DNA of 33,041 nucleotides, taken from Rhodococcus ruber. GTDB taxonomy: Bacteria > Actinomycetota > Actinomycetes > Mycobacteriales > Mycobacteriaceae. The position numbers and the translations under genes are program-made. Shown piece after piece: positions 22,463 through 30,188 of the stretch. The notes beneath the pieces were generated by a model. The model worked only from the letters and a program-made list of their open reading frames with translations, was not told the DNA's origin and searched no databases. Each line of letters begins with the position of its first letter. Position 1 is the first letter of the stretch. The stretch covers positions 1 through 33,041 of the forward strand of contig NZ_JAPWIJ010000021.1 of the NCBI RefSeq assembly GCF_027270735.1, in the 5' to 3' direction.

Positions 22463-24115
22463 TCAGCCCAGTGGTGGTGCCGCCGCCCGAAGCCGCTGGG
22501 TGCCGGAGTCGACGGTGAAGCCCGCTCCCCAGTACACGCCCGTCTGCGGATCCTCTTTGGCGGTGAGGAACCAGTGGTCCATCCGAGCCGCTGTCTTGGT
22601 GACCTCGAAGACGCCGAAACCGTGGCTGTCGAGGTCGACGAACTTCACGTGGTGGTTGAGCGCCTTGAACGCTTCCTCGGCGACCCGGCCCAGCGTGTGC
22701 GGCGGGGTGTGCGTCAGATCGTCGATGTTGGCCGAGCTCACCGAGGTGACGACCAGCTCGGTGGCAGCAGGCTCGGTGGTGGCGTAGTGCGCCGCGTCGA
22801 GAGGCACTTCGCAGGCCCAGGCCGAGTGGATGTCGCCGGTGATGAAGACGGTGTTGTCGACGCCTGCGTCCACGATGGCACCGAGCAGCTTGCGGCGGTC
22901 GGCGGTGTAGCCGTCCCATGGATCGGCGTTGTAGGGCAGACCGCCCTCGGGAATGCCGAGCAGGGAGGTGACGGCCCTGGCCGCATCTCGATCGAGCGGT
23001 GGGATGAGAGTGGGCGTGATCATCACCGGATTGCCGACGATCTTCCACTGCGTCGGCGACGAGACGATGCCGTCCGTGAGCCACTGCATCTGCTCAGCAC
23101 CGGTGATGGTCCTATTGGGCGAATCGACCTCGGGACCGTTGAACGGCAACACCTGCTGCGAGCGGTAGGTCCGCAGGTCCAGCATCGAGAGCTCGAGCAG
23201 GTTGCCGAACCGGAGCCTGCGGTACAGGTGACGGTTGGTCGCGGTTCCTGCGGCGCGCACCGGCATCCACTCGTAGTAGGCCTGCTCCGAATTGGCCTTG
23301 CGCGTGTACCAATCGCCCTCGGTGGCCGGAGTGTGGTTCTCGGCGCCGCCGTCGTACGCGTCGTTGGCCGACTCGTGGTCGTCCCACGTGCAGATCCACG
23401 GAACGTCGACGTGGGCGGCCTGCAGATCCAGGTCGGACTTGTACTGACCGTGGCGCTGACGGTAATCGGCGAGCGTGACGATCTCGTGCGTGGGCGAATG
23501 CTGCCGAACGACGCCGTCGCGCCCCGGGAAGCCGCCCGTCTCGTACTCGTAGATGTAGTCGCCGAGGTGCACGATGGCGTCCAGGTCCGTCCTGGCGGCC
23601 AAATGCCGGTAGGCCCCGAAGTAGCCCGACTCCCAGTTGGAGCACGAGACGACGCCGAAGCGCATCGCGTCGATGTCGGCATCGTTGGCCGGAGCGGTGT
23701 GCGTGGTGCCGACGGCCGATGCCGCGTCGCTCGTCCGGAAGTCGTAGAAGTACGTGGTGTCTGCGCTGAGGCCGTCGACGTCGACCTTGACGGTGTGATC
23801 GGTATCGGGGCCGGTCGAGACGGTGCCGGAGGAGACGACGTCGCCCATGTCCGGACTACGGGAAATGCGCCACGTCACCGATACCTGCGGTCCGACGCCC
23901 GAGCCCGGGGTGGCGTCGGGCGTGGGGGTGATGCGGGTCCAGAGAACGATCGCGTCGGGCAACGGATCTCCCGACGCCACCCCGTGCAGGAAGCCTCGAT
24001 CGCTGCCCTGCGCGTGTGCGGTCGCGGGCAATGTCGTGGCGACTCCGGCCACTGCGACGGCCACCGATGACGAGCGAAGAAACGTCCTTCTGGAAAGCGC
24101 AGACTCAGCGTGCAT
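22463..24115 (-). CDS. phoD: PhoD-type alkaline phosphatase, Tat-exported
   Basis: 550 residues. The N-terminus is a twin-arginine signal (ALSRRTFLRSSSVAVAVAG, cleavage near AHAQG). A PhoD N-terminal Fn3-like domain follows (HGVASGDPLPDAIVLWTRI ... TTYFYDFRT), then a metallophosphatase domain with RFGVVSCSNWESGYF, HLGDYIYEYE, WDDHESANDAYDG and FITGDIHSAWACEVPL. The Cys in VVSCSN is the family-typical iron ligand. It is an extracytoplasmic Ca/Fe-dependent phosphomono/diesterase that releases phosphate. The ATG at 24115 places the RR motif correctly; an in-frame start at 24235 would add 40 non-signal residues. No clear Pho-box is seen; an inverted repeat (GTCCAT-GCG-ATGGAC) lies 8-22 nt upstream of the start. 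Confidence 0.93.
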   Translation of the reverse strand: MHAESALSRRTFLRSSSVAVAVAGVATTLPATAHAQGSDRGFLHGVASGDPLPDAIVLWTRITPTPDATPGSGVGPQVSVTWRISRSPDMGDVVSSGTVSTGPDTDHTVKVDVDGLSADTTYFYDFRTSDAASAVGTTHTAPANDADIDAMRFGVVSCSNWESGYFGAYRHLAARTDLDAIVHLGDYIYEYETGGFPGRDGVVRQHSPTHEIVTLADYRQRHGQYKSDLDLQAAHVDVPWICTWDDHESANDAYDGGAENHTPATEGDWYTRKANSEQAYYEWMPVRAAGTATNRHLYRRLRFGNLLELSMLDLRTYRSQQVLPFNGPEVDSPNRTITGAEQMQWLTDGIVSSPTQWKIVGNPVMITPTLIPPLDRDAARAVTSLLGIPEGGLPYNADPWDGYTADRRKLLGAIVDAGVDNTVFITGDIHSAWACEVPLDAAHYATTEPAATELVVTSVSSANIDDLTHTPPHTLGRVAEEAFKALNHHVKFVDLDSHGFGVFEVTKTAARMDHWFLTAKEDPQTGVYWGAGFTVDSGTQRLRAAAPPLG

Positions 24116-24122
24116 CGGGTCA

Positions 24123-24137
24123 GTCCATGCGATGGAC
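24123..24137. promoter_or_regulatory. 6-bp inverted repeat just upstream of phoD
   Basis: GTCCAT (24123-24128), GCG, ATGGAC (24132-24137). The arms are perfect. It lies within the 127-nt phoD/photolyase divergent gap and could be an operator or a leader hairpin covering the phoD ribosome site. Confidence 0.25.
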
Positions 24138-24242
24138 GGTCGGCGGTCAAGTAAGGCGCGCCTGGGTCGGCCATAGTGTTCACCGGCCGGCCATGCGCCG
24201 GACGCTGGTTTGCCTTCGTCGCTCCGGGAGAACACTCCGAGA

Positions 24243-25715
24243 ATGGACGCTCTGTGGTTGTTCGGTGATCAGCTCGGCCCGCACTTCCACTCGGTGGACG
24301 AGCATGCCGAGCGAGACGTGCTGATGATCGAGTCGCGGCGCGTATTTCGACGCAGGCGATACCACCGACAGAAGCTCCATCTCGTGTTGTCGGGAATGCG
24401 TCATCTGGCCGAGGAGATGAGTGATCGCGTCACCTATCTGCAGACCGAGACGTACCGCGAAGGGTTGGCCGAGTACGGCAAGCCCGTGGTGGTGTTCGAG
24501 CCCACCTCACACGCGGCGGAGAAGTTCGTCGCCGCCTTGCACGAGGAGGGCCTGGTGTCGGAGATTCTGCCGACGCCGATGTTCGCGCTCCCCCGGGCAG
24601 AGTTCGCCGATTGGGCGGCCGAGCGCGGCACCTTCCGGATGGAGACGTTCTACCGCGAGCAGCGCAAGAAGTTCGGTGTACTGATGGACGGTTCCGACCC
24701 GGTATCGGGAAAGTGGAACCTCGATGCAGAGAACCAATCGCCACCTCCGAAGGGACGTCTGACCCTGGGTGTGGAGGAACCGTGGTGGCCGACCGAGGAT
24801 GCCGTCGACGACAAGGTGCGAGCCGACCTCGACGACTGGGACCTCGACACAGTCGGAGTCGACGGGCCACGAGTGTTCGCAGTAACTGCCTCTGAGGCCT
24901 CGGAAGCGTTGTCGCACTTCATCAATTACCGTTTGGACGACTTCGGCAAATACGAGGACGCGGTGATGGCCGACGACTGGACGATGTCGCACTCGCTGTT
25001 GTCGGTCCCGCTCAACCTCGGTCTGCTGCAGCCATTGGACGTGGCGCACGCCGCCGAGAACGCCCATCGCGACGGCACCCCGCTCGCGAGCGTGGAGGGT
25101 TTCGTTCGGCAGATTCTCGGCTGGCGCGAATACGTGTGGCATCTGTACTGGCATATGGGGCCGGAGTACCTCGAGCGCAACAAGCTCGAAGCCCATGAGC
25201 CACTGCCGGATTGGCTACTCGAGTTGGACGGCGACGCCGTGGTGGCGAAGTGCCTGTCGTCGACAGTGGACGGTGTGCGCGACCGCGGCTGGGTGCACCA
25301 CATTCCGCGGTTGATGATCCTGGGAAACTTTGCGCTGCAACATGCCTGGGACCCGCGGGCGTTGACCGACTGGTTCGCAACGGCTTTCGTCGACGGGTTC
25401 GCCTGGGTGATGCCGGTGAACGTGATCGGCATGAGTCAGCACGCGGACGGCGGAGTGATCGCCACCAAGCCCTACGCCTCGGGCGGGGCGTACCTGAACC
25501 GCATGACCGATTACTGCAAGCCGTGCGAATTCAACCCGAAAAAGCGACTGGGCGACGACGCCTGCCCCTTCACCGCCGGCTACTGGGCCTTCGTGCACCG
25601 GCACCGCGAGATGTTGGCACTCAATCACCGCACGGCGAGGCAGGTGTCGTCGATGAACCGATTGAGCGACCTCGAGCAGGTGCTGGAACAGGAACGTCAG
25701 CGCGAGGTGTACTGA
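24243..25715 (+). CDS. FeS-type bacterial cryptochrome/photolyase ((6-4) photolyase, PhrB class)
   Basis: 490 residues, of the cryptochrome/photolyase-related group with FAD and a 4Fe-4S cluster. The N-terminus (ALWLFGDQLGPHF) opens the antenna domain. The helical FAD domain holds GFVRQILGWREYVW and HIPRLMILGNFALQHAWDP. Cluster ligands are Cys337, Cys425, Cys428 and Cys441 (in DYCKPCEF and DDACPF). Their spacings of 88, 3 and 13 residues equal those known for Agrobacterium PhrB (350, 438, 441, 454). Light-driven repair of (6-4) photoproducts is the known activity of the class. The ATG at 24243 is preferred over the upstream 24210 start, since DALWLFGDQL is the family N-terminus. It is divergent from phoD. 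Confidence 0.93.
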   Translation: MDALWLFGDQLGPHFHSVDEHAERDVLMIESRRVFRRRRYHRQKLHLVLSGMRHLAEEMSDRVTYLQTETYREGLAEYGKPVVVFEPTSHAAEKFVAALHEEGLVSEILPTPMFALPRAEFADWAAERGTFRMETFYREQRKKFGVLMDGSDPVSGKWNLDAENQSPPPKGRLTLGVEEPWWPTEDAVDDKVRADLDDWDLDTVGVDGPRVFAVTASEASEALSHFINYRLDDFGKYEDAVMADDWTMSHSLLSVPLNLGLLQPLDVAHAAENAHRDGTPLASVEGFVRQILGWREYVWHLYWHMGPEYLERNKLEAHEPLPDWLLELDGDAVVAKCLSSTVDGVRDRGWVHHIPRLMILGNFALQHAWDPRALTDWFATAFVDGFAWVMPVNVIGMSQHADGGVIATKPYASGGAYLNRMTDYCKPCEFNPKKRLGDDACPFTAGYWAFVHRHREMLALNHRTARQVSSMNRLSDLEQVLEQERQREVY

Positions 25716-25722
25716 CGCGCCG

Positions 25723-25743
25723 GATTCTCGAACCCCGAGAGTC
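25723..25743 (+). terminator. hairpin after the photolyase gene
   Basis: GATTCTCG (25723-25730), loop AACCC, CGAGAGTC (25736-25743): eight pairs with one G-T wobble, starting 8 nt after the stop. No U-tract follows, as often in this group. Confidence 0.5.
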
Positions 25744-26129
25744 TCCATTCGTGAGGAGGCCCGCCAGGGGTGAGTGCAGTCTTGCCCTGTCCAGAGTTCG
25801 TAGGCATCAACTGCGCGACGCGCACCACGCCGGCCGGGACGCCGCAATGAGGCCACTCCACTTTCAAGCTTCCTGCGGCAGCCGCCCACTGACCTCAGCC
25901 CAAACGTGTCCAAAGGACGCCCCGAATCATCAGATAGGCAGCTGAATTGGCAGATCAATGGCGCGGAGATTAGGCGTCGCAGACGACGAACCGTCATTTT
26001 GAAAGCAAATTGCTGAACAATGGCCGTCTCATGTGATCTTTGGGTGCCATCGAGCATCTACCACAGGCCACCGACAGGTCTCGATTCGCGAATCCTTATG
26101 CAGGGCAATAGTTTTCGATTCGACTATCA
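25744..26129. other. 386-nt gene-free stretch upstream of the HNH gene
   Basis: I see no credible gene. The left half (25755-25930) is GC-rich and has open but short frames on both strands, none with a ribosome site. The right half (25930-26117) is clearly more AT-rich and contains the palindrome GATTCGCGAATC (26083-26094), the octamer TCGATTCG twice (26081-26088 and 26115-26122) and one arm of an 8-bp inverted repeat (ATTCGACT 26118-26125, AGTCGAAT 26135-26142). The composition step suggests inserted or remnant DNA, but no transposase piece was recognised. Confidence 0.4.
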
Positions 26130-26158
26130 TTGACAGTCGAATGCATGTTCGATACACT
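26130..26158 (+). promoter_or_regulatory. consensus sigma-A-type promoter of the HNH gene
   Basis: TTGACA (26130-26135), a 17-nt spacer, then TACACT (26153-26158). The ATG at 26166 begins 7 nt after the -10, so transcription should start at or next to the start codon and the mRNA should be leaderless. This is the clearest promoter in the window. Confidence 0.75.
26137..26152. promoter_or_regulatory. SOS box (LexA site)
   Basis: TCGAAT-GCAT-GTTCGA matches the mycobacterial LexA consensus TCGAAC-N4-GTTCGA at 11 of 12 positions. It fills the spacer between -35 and -10, an ideal place for repression. Members of the 13E12 family are known to be DNA-damage induced through LexA in mycobacteria. Confidence 0.75.
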
Positions 26159-26165
26159 TCACTCC

Positions 26166-27545
26166 ATGACCACCGCGATCTGGCAACTGAGCGAGGCAGA
26201 ACTCCTCGCCGACGCCACCGCGGTCTCCCACCAAATCCAACTCCTCGAAGCCCGCCGGATCGCGCTCGTCGCCGACATCGACACCCGCGTGAGCCGCGAG
26301 AAACTCGGCTTCCCCGGCCCAGCAGGGTGGCTGACCTCCACCACACTGCTCTCCCCGGGCAAAGCCACCAAGATCGTCGCCCTCGCCCGCGGACTGAAGA
26401 ACTTCCCCGACATCGCCGACGCCGTCAACACCGGCAGCATCTCCGTCGACCACGCCGCCCTGATCCTCACCTTCGCCGAAACACCACCGAAGAACCTCCC
26501 CCCGGAAGGCCAGGACGTCGCCAGAGCAGCATTGCTGACCGCCGCCACCGGACCCGACGCCCGCACCGGCCCACTGCGCGCAGCGATCACCCGCCTCCAC
26601 GACACCTACGGCGGCAAGACACCACCTGCCGAAGACACCGACCGCAACGAACTCTTCGCCTCCACCACCCTCAACGGACGTCTGGTGGCGAAGATGGATT
26701 TCGATGCGATCACCGGCGAAAAGCTGCTCACCGCCCTCTCACCGTTGACCGAACCCCGCCCCGCCGCCGACGGCACCCAAGACGAACGCAGCCCCGCCCG
26801 ACGCCGAGCCGACGCCTTCGGACACATCCTCGACCGCTACCTCGCCTCCAGCAACCGACCCACCGAAGGCGGAGAAAAACCGCACGTCAACCTGCACATC
26901 ACCCTGCGTGATCTCACCGACCTCCGCAACACTGCAGCAGGCGCAGGCGCAGGTGACAAATGCAGTGGCAGTGGCAGTGGCGAGAACACCGTCACCGCAA
27001 CCGAATCCGATAGCGCAAGCAGCAGCACCAGCGGCGGTGGTGCCGATGGTTGTGACAGTGGACCGGTCTCTGATCGTCGCGCGTATCGGGACCTGTTCGG
27101 TGACGGCACCACCGTCGGGTGGCTGCCGTGGATGGGGCCACTCTCCCGCGAGACGTCCCGGCAGCTGGCCTGCGATTGTCTTCTCACCGCCATCGTCATG
27201 GATGAGAACGGTTCCCCGATCAACCTCGCCCGCACCGCCCGCACCGTCACCGCGAAACAGAAACGCGCCCTCACCGCCCGTGACCACGGCTGCGCCTTCC
27301 CCGGCTGCGGGAAACCCGCAGCCTGGACCGAAGGCCACCACATCTGGCATTGGGGTGATGGTGGCCCCACCGACATGAACAACCTCGTCCTCCTGTGCGG
27401 ATTCCACCACCGACTCATCCACCACAGTGACTGGGAAGTGTTCATCGGCACCGATCAACACCCCTGGTTCATCCCGCCGGCAACCGTCGACCCCTACCGA
27501 CAACCCAGACAATCCCACGCCCGCGCAGGCCCCCACATCGCCTGA
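26166..27545 (+). CDS. DUF222/HNH endonuclease-domain protein (13E12 repeat family)
   Basis: 459 residues. The N-terminal DUF222 region runs to about residue 250 (LLADATAVSHQIQLLEARRI, GPAGWLTSTTLLSPGKA). A Gly/Ser/Ala/Thr-rich linker of about 45 residues follows, encoded by tandem GCAGGC- and GGCAGT-type repeats, and then a C-terminal HNH module (CAFPGCGKPAAWTEGHHIWH ... NNLVLLCGFHHRLIHH) with Zn-binding Cys and the His/Asn/His catalytic set intact. The start at 26166 is chosen because upstream in-frame starts (26130, 26145) lie inside the promoter. Expression should be LexA-controlled. The family is multi-copy in actinomycetes and its physiological role is unsettled; mobile-element origin has been proposed. 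Confidence 0.9.
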   Translation: MTTAIWQLSEAELLADATAVSHQIQLLEARRIALVADIDTRVSREKLGFPGPAGWLTSTTLLSPGKATKIVALARGLKNFPDIADAVNTGSISVDHAALILTFAETPPKNLPPEGQDVARAALLTAATGPDARTGPLRAAITRLHDTYGGKTPPAEDTDRNELFASTTLNGRLVAKMDFDAITGEKLLTALSPLTEPRPAADGTQDERSPARRRADAFGHILDRYLASSNRPTEGGEKPHVNLHITLRDLTDLRNTAAGAGAGDKCSGSGSGENTVTATESDSASSSTSGGGADGCDSGPVSDRRAYRDLFGDGTTVGWLPWMGPLSRETSRQLACDCLLTAIVMDENGSPINLARTARTVTAKQKRALTARDHGCAFPGCGKPAAWTEGHHIWHWGDGGPTDMNNLVLLCGFHHRLIHHSDWEVFIGTDQHPWFIPPATVDPYRQPRQSHARAGPHIA

Positions 27546-27578
27546 CCCACGCAAACGCACCAGCCCCACACAAACACA

Positions 27579-27612
27579 CCAGCCCCGCACCGAGAACACG
27601 GTGCGGGGCTGG
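27579..27612. terminator. strong bidirectional terminator hairpin
   Basis: A perfect 14-bp stem (CCAGCCCCGCACCG, 27579-27592, with its complement at 27599-27612) and the loop AGAACA. It lies 33 nt after the HNH stop and 108 nt from the tail of the opposing siderophore-binding gene, so it can serve both. The decamer CACCAGCCCC is also present once more just upstream. Nothing else is visible in 27613-27720. Confidence 0.8.
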
Positions 27613-27720
27613 AAGAGATTGTCGAGCTGGATGTTTCGATCAGACACCCTGCGGTTGTACGCGACCTGCGTGAAGCCGATCCTGCTCGTCTCCGCTCCGA
27701 TCGATCGGCCGACCGGTGAC

Positions 27721-28767
27721 CTAGTTCGCGTCGAGCTTCGCGACAGCCTCATCGATCATCGGCACATATCGCTCGAGTGCCCACGGCACAGTCAGCGGAT
27801 TGATGATGGACGACCCTGTGACGAACGACTGATCAGTCGGCGCAACGACCGAACCGCGGGACACGGCCGGGATCTGCTTGTATGCAGGCTGATTCTCGGT
27901 GTCGGTGCGGTTCTGCGGATCCGAGTAGAACGTGAAGATCAGGTCCGAGTCGTCCAACAGATTCGCGTTCTCCAACCCGATGACCGACGAGTCGGTGCCC
28001 TCGGTCTCGTCGAGCGTGTTCACCACCGGATCGACCTGCAACCCGAGACCGCGAACCATCGCGACGCGCTGTTCGTCGGCGAGAAACACGCCGAGCGTGC
28101 CGGGGCCGGTGTTGTAGATGTACGAAAAGCTCACGTCCGCGTACTCGGGGTGCTGGGCGGCGGCGTCCGCGAAGCGGCTCTCGATCTTGTCGATCTCCTC
28201 CGCAGCCTTCTCCTCCTCACCCATGGCCTTGCCGATCACGGTGATCTGGTCTTCCCAGGTAGTTGTCCACGGCTGCTCCTCGTACGCAACCACCGGGGCG
28301 AAGGCACTGAGCTTGTCGAACTGATCCTGCGTGATCCCGGACCACGGTGCCAGGATCAGGTCCGGTTCGAGCGCCGCGACGGCCTCGATGTTCAATTCGG
28401 TACCGCCCGTGAACTGCTGGGGAAGTTCGGCCCCCAATTCGGTCACCGCGTCGTGAACCCACGGCAGATACCCGGTGTCGTCGGCACCCCACGAATACTC
28501 TTCGACGCCGACGGGGACGGTGCCCAGCGCGATCGCCGTCTCGGCCGAGCCCTGGCCGAGAGTCACAATGCGCTCCGGCTTCTCGGTGATGACCGCCTGC
28601 CCCAGCGCGGAGTCGATGGTGACAGCCGCGAAGTCACTTCCCGCCTGCGGCTCCTCGGCGGTATCGGTACTCGAACATGCGCCGACCACAAGGGCCGACA
28701 CCGTGAGCGCGGACAGCAGGGTTGCGCGGCGCGTAGTCCGTCGACCGGTCGGTGAAGCAGAAAACAT
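27721..28767 (-). CDS. Fe3+-siderophore ABC transporter substrate-binding lipoprotein
   Basis: 348 residues. A type II signal peptide with an RRTTRR n-region ends at lipobox VVGAC (Cys31). The mature protein is a FepB/FecB-type periplasmic-binding fold: PERIVTLGQGSAETAIALG, then AVAALEPDLILAPWSGITQDQFDKLSAFAPVVAY and the C-terminal lobe to VPMIDEAVAKLD. It should bind a ferric siderophore outside the membrane and hand it to a FecCD-type permease. No permease or ATPase gene lies beside it, so it is an orphan binding protein using a transporter encoded elsewhere. The ATG has AAAGG 5 nt upstream. An IdeR-like box overlies its promoter, which implies iron repression. Confidence 0.92.
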   Translation of the reverse strand: MFSASPTGRRTTRRATLLSALTVSALVVGACSSTDTAEEPQAGSDFAAVTIDSALGQAVITEKPERIVTLGQGSAETAIALGTVPVGVEEYSWGADDTGYLPWVHDAVTELGAELPQQFTGGTELNIEAVAALEPDLILAPWSGITQDQFDKLSAFAPVVAYEEQPWTTTWEDQITVIGKAMGEEEKAAEEIDKIESRFADAAAQHPEYADVSFSYIYNTGPGTLGVFLADEQRVAMVRGLGLQVDPVVNTLDETEGTDSSVIGLENANLLDDSDLIFTFYSDPQNRTDTENQPAYKQIPAVSRGSVVAPTDQSFVTGSSIINPLTVPWALERYVPMIDEAVAKLDAN

Positions 28768-28800
28768 GGTTACCTTTCGACAAGCAAAGGGACGTTAAAG

Positions 28801-28819
28801 TAACCCTAGGCTAACCTCT
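28801..28819. promoter_or_regulatory. IdeR/DtxR-type iron box
   Basis: TAACCCTAGGCTAACCTCT matches the 19-bp IdeR/DtxR consensus TTAGGTTAGSCTAACCTAA at 13 positions, with the core TAGGCTAACCT intact and the other half degenerate. It covers the predicted -10 of the siderophore-binding gene and lies 51 nt before the divergent SDR start. Confidence 0.6.
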
Positions 28820-28832
28820 CATTCAGGTTCAA
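28803..28832 (-). promoter_or_regulatory. promoter of the siderophore-binding gene
   Basis: On the minus strand TTGAAC (28832-28827), an 18-nt spacer, then TAGGGT (28808-28803). This would leave an untranslated leader of about 30 nt with the ribosome site AAAGG. The -10 falls inside the iron box. Confidence 0.5.
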
Positions 28833-28869
28833 ATGCGCTGCACAACACGCGTTCGCTACGGTGGGACGC

Positions 28870-29694
28870 ATGAGCCTTCCTCGTCCCGCACCCGACCGGA
28901 CTGCCGTCGTGACTGGAGCGTCCTCCGGCATCGGGGCCGCCATCGCTCGCCAACTCGCCTCCCGAGGCCACGGTGTCACCCTCGTCGCCCGACGCGCCGA
29001 CAAGCTCGAAGAGTTGGCACAGGAGATCCGAGCACAAGGCGTCCGTGCCGAGGTGCTGGCCGCTGACCTCTCCGACCGCACTGCGCGCGCCGAACTGCTC
29101 GGCCGCATCACCGATCTCGGCCTGATCCCCGACATTCTGATCAACAACGCCGGACTCTCCACCCTCGGACCCGTCGCAGAATCGGATCCGGATGCGGAAA
29201 TGAACATGATCGAGGTCGACGTGGTCGCCGTCGCGGATCTGTGCACCCGGTTCCTCCCCGGCATGACCGAACGCCGACGCGGCGCGCTGCTCAACGTCGC
29301 ATCGACCGCCGCGTTCCAGCCCCTGCCCGGCCAAGCCGGATACGGCGCATGCAAGGCGTTTGTTCTCTCTTACACCCAGTCATTGACCGGCGAACTGCGC
29401 GGAACCGGAGTAACCGCCACCGCGCTGTGCCCCGGACCGGTGCAGACCGGATTCGGTGAGGCGGCCGGCTTCGCGAAAGACGATGCAGAGAAGGCACTTC
29501 CATCGATCATGTGGGTGTCGGCAGAAGCAGTGGCCAAGACTGCCGTCGACGACATGACCAAGGGACGCATGGTCTCGATCCCCGGGCCGGCCAACCGCAT
29601 CGGATCGATCTTCGCTCAGATCACTCCGCGAACCCTGTTGGTGCCCATGCTCACTCGTATCCATCCCGGCCTGAAGAACGGTGCGCCTTCATGA
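28870..29694 (+). CDS. classical short-chain dehydrogenase/reductase
   Basis: 274 residues with the complete classical SDR set: TGASSGIG (15-22), NNAG (92-95), Ser145, Tyr158 and Lys162 (YGACK). The arginines at 41-42 after the second strand favour NADP(H). The C-terminal extension (PGPANRIGSIFAQITPRTLL) resembles DltE/YqjQ-like and acyl-chain-reducing SDRs, but the substrate is not determinable. The ATG at 28870 is preferred over 28861, which has only three extra residues. The stop overlaps the start of the SRPBCC gene (ATGA), so the two are coupled. It diverges from the siderophore-binding gene across a shared 102-nt promoter region containing the iron box. Confidence 0.9.
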   Translation: MSLPRPAPDRTAVVTGASSGIGAAIARQLASRGHGVTLVARRADKLEELAQEIRAQGVRAEVLAADLSDRTARAELLGRITDLGLIPDILINNAGLSTLGPVAESDPDAEMNMIEVDVVAVADLCTRFLPGMTERRRGALLNVASTAAFQPLPGQAGYGACKAFVLSYTQSLTGELRGTGVTATALCPGPVQTGFGEAAGFAKDDAEKALPSIMWVSAEAVAKTAVDDMTKGRMVSIPGPANRIGSIFAQITPRTLLVPMLTRIHPGLKNGAPS

Positions 29695-30185
29695 AACGCG
29701 AACTCGCGGTCTCCGACAGCATCGTCGTGGACGCCGACGCCGACACTCTCTACGCTGCGATCAGCGACCCCACCAAGATGGGGCAGTGGAGCCCCGAAAA
29801 TACCGGCGCGACGGTCCACGAACCTCGCGAGAGTGCTTACGTAGGAATGGTGTTCGACGGAACCAACAAGCGCGGCCGGGCGAAGTGGATCACTCGCTGT
29901 ACCGTCACGGCGGCGGACCCGGGCAAGACCTTCGAGTTCCGCGTCCACGCGATCGGCAAGAGCACTCCGAAGATCAAGGGCGCGAACGCAACTTGGCGAT
30001 ACGACTTCGAGCAGGTCGCTGGCGGCACGAAAGTCACCGAGACCTGGACCGACGACCGAACGAAATGGCCCGACGCCCTGGCACTCGTGTTCGACAAAAT
30101 CGTCACCAGCGGCAAGACGTTCCCGCAGTTCCAGCGTCGCAACATTCGAAAGACGCTGGAGAACCTGCAGAGGCGTTACGCCTGA
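29691..30185 (+). CDS. SRPBCC (polyketide cyclase/dehydrase-like) family protein
   Basis: 164 residues with a START/Bet v 1-type fold: SDSIVVDADADTLYAAISDP at the N-terminus, WSPENTGATV, then GKTFEFRVHAIG and the strand TWRYDFEQVAGGTKVTETW before a long C-terminal helix. Such proteins bind hydrophobic ligands in a deep cavity, and some are enzymes. Its ATG overlaps the SDR stop by ATGA, which suggests the two act on the same hydrophobic substrate (inference). It is convergent with the DinB-like gene, whose stop lies 3 nt away. Confidence 0.85.
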   Translation: MKRELAVSDSIVVDADADTLYAAISDPTKMGQWSPENTGATVHEPRESAYVGMVFDGTNKRGRAKWITRCTVTAADPGKTFEFRVHAIGKSTPKIKGANATWRYDFEQVAGGTKVTETWTDDRTKWPDALALVFDKIVTSGKTFPQFQRRNIRKTLENLQRRYA

Positions 30186-30188
30186 CGA

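Noticed and set aside
21713..24070. A 785-codon plus-strand frame opposite trhO and phoD
   Set aside because: Both opposite genes have full catalytic motifs; the antisense product is Val/Gly/Asp-rich without a recognisable domain or ribosome site.
22463..24242. Pho-box upstream of phoD
   Set aside because: No tandem direct repeats of the expected spacing are seen; only a short inverted repeat is present.
26937..27000. Short tandem repeats (GCAGGC, GGCAGT) considered as a CRISPR or satellite array
   Set aside because: They are 6-nt codon-pair repeats inside the HNH gene that encode a flexible Gly/Ala/Ser linker, without spacers.
26739..27752. A 337-codon minus-strand frame opposite the HNH gene
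   Set aside because: The HNH gene has a consensus promoter and an intact motif set; the antisense product is a low-complexity Gly/Val/Ala shadow.
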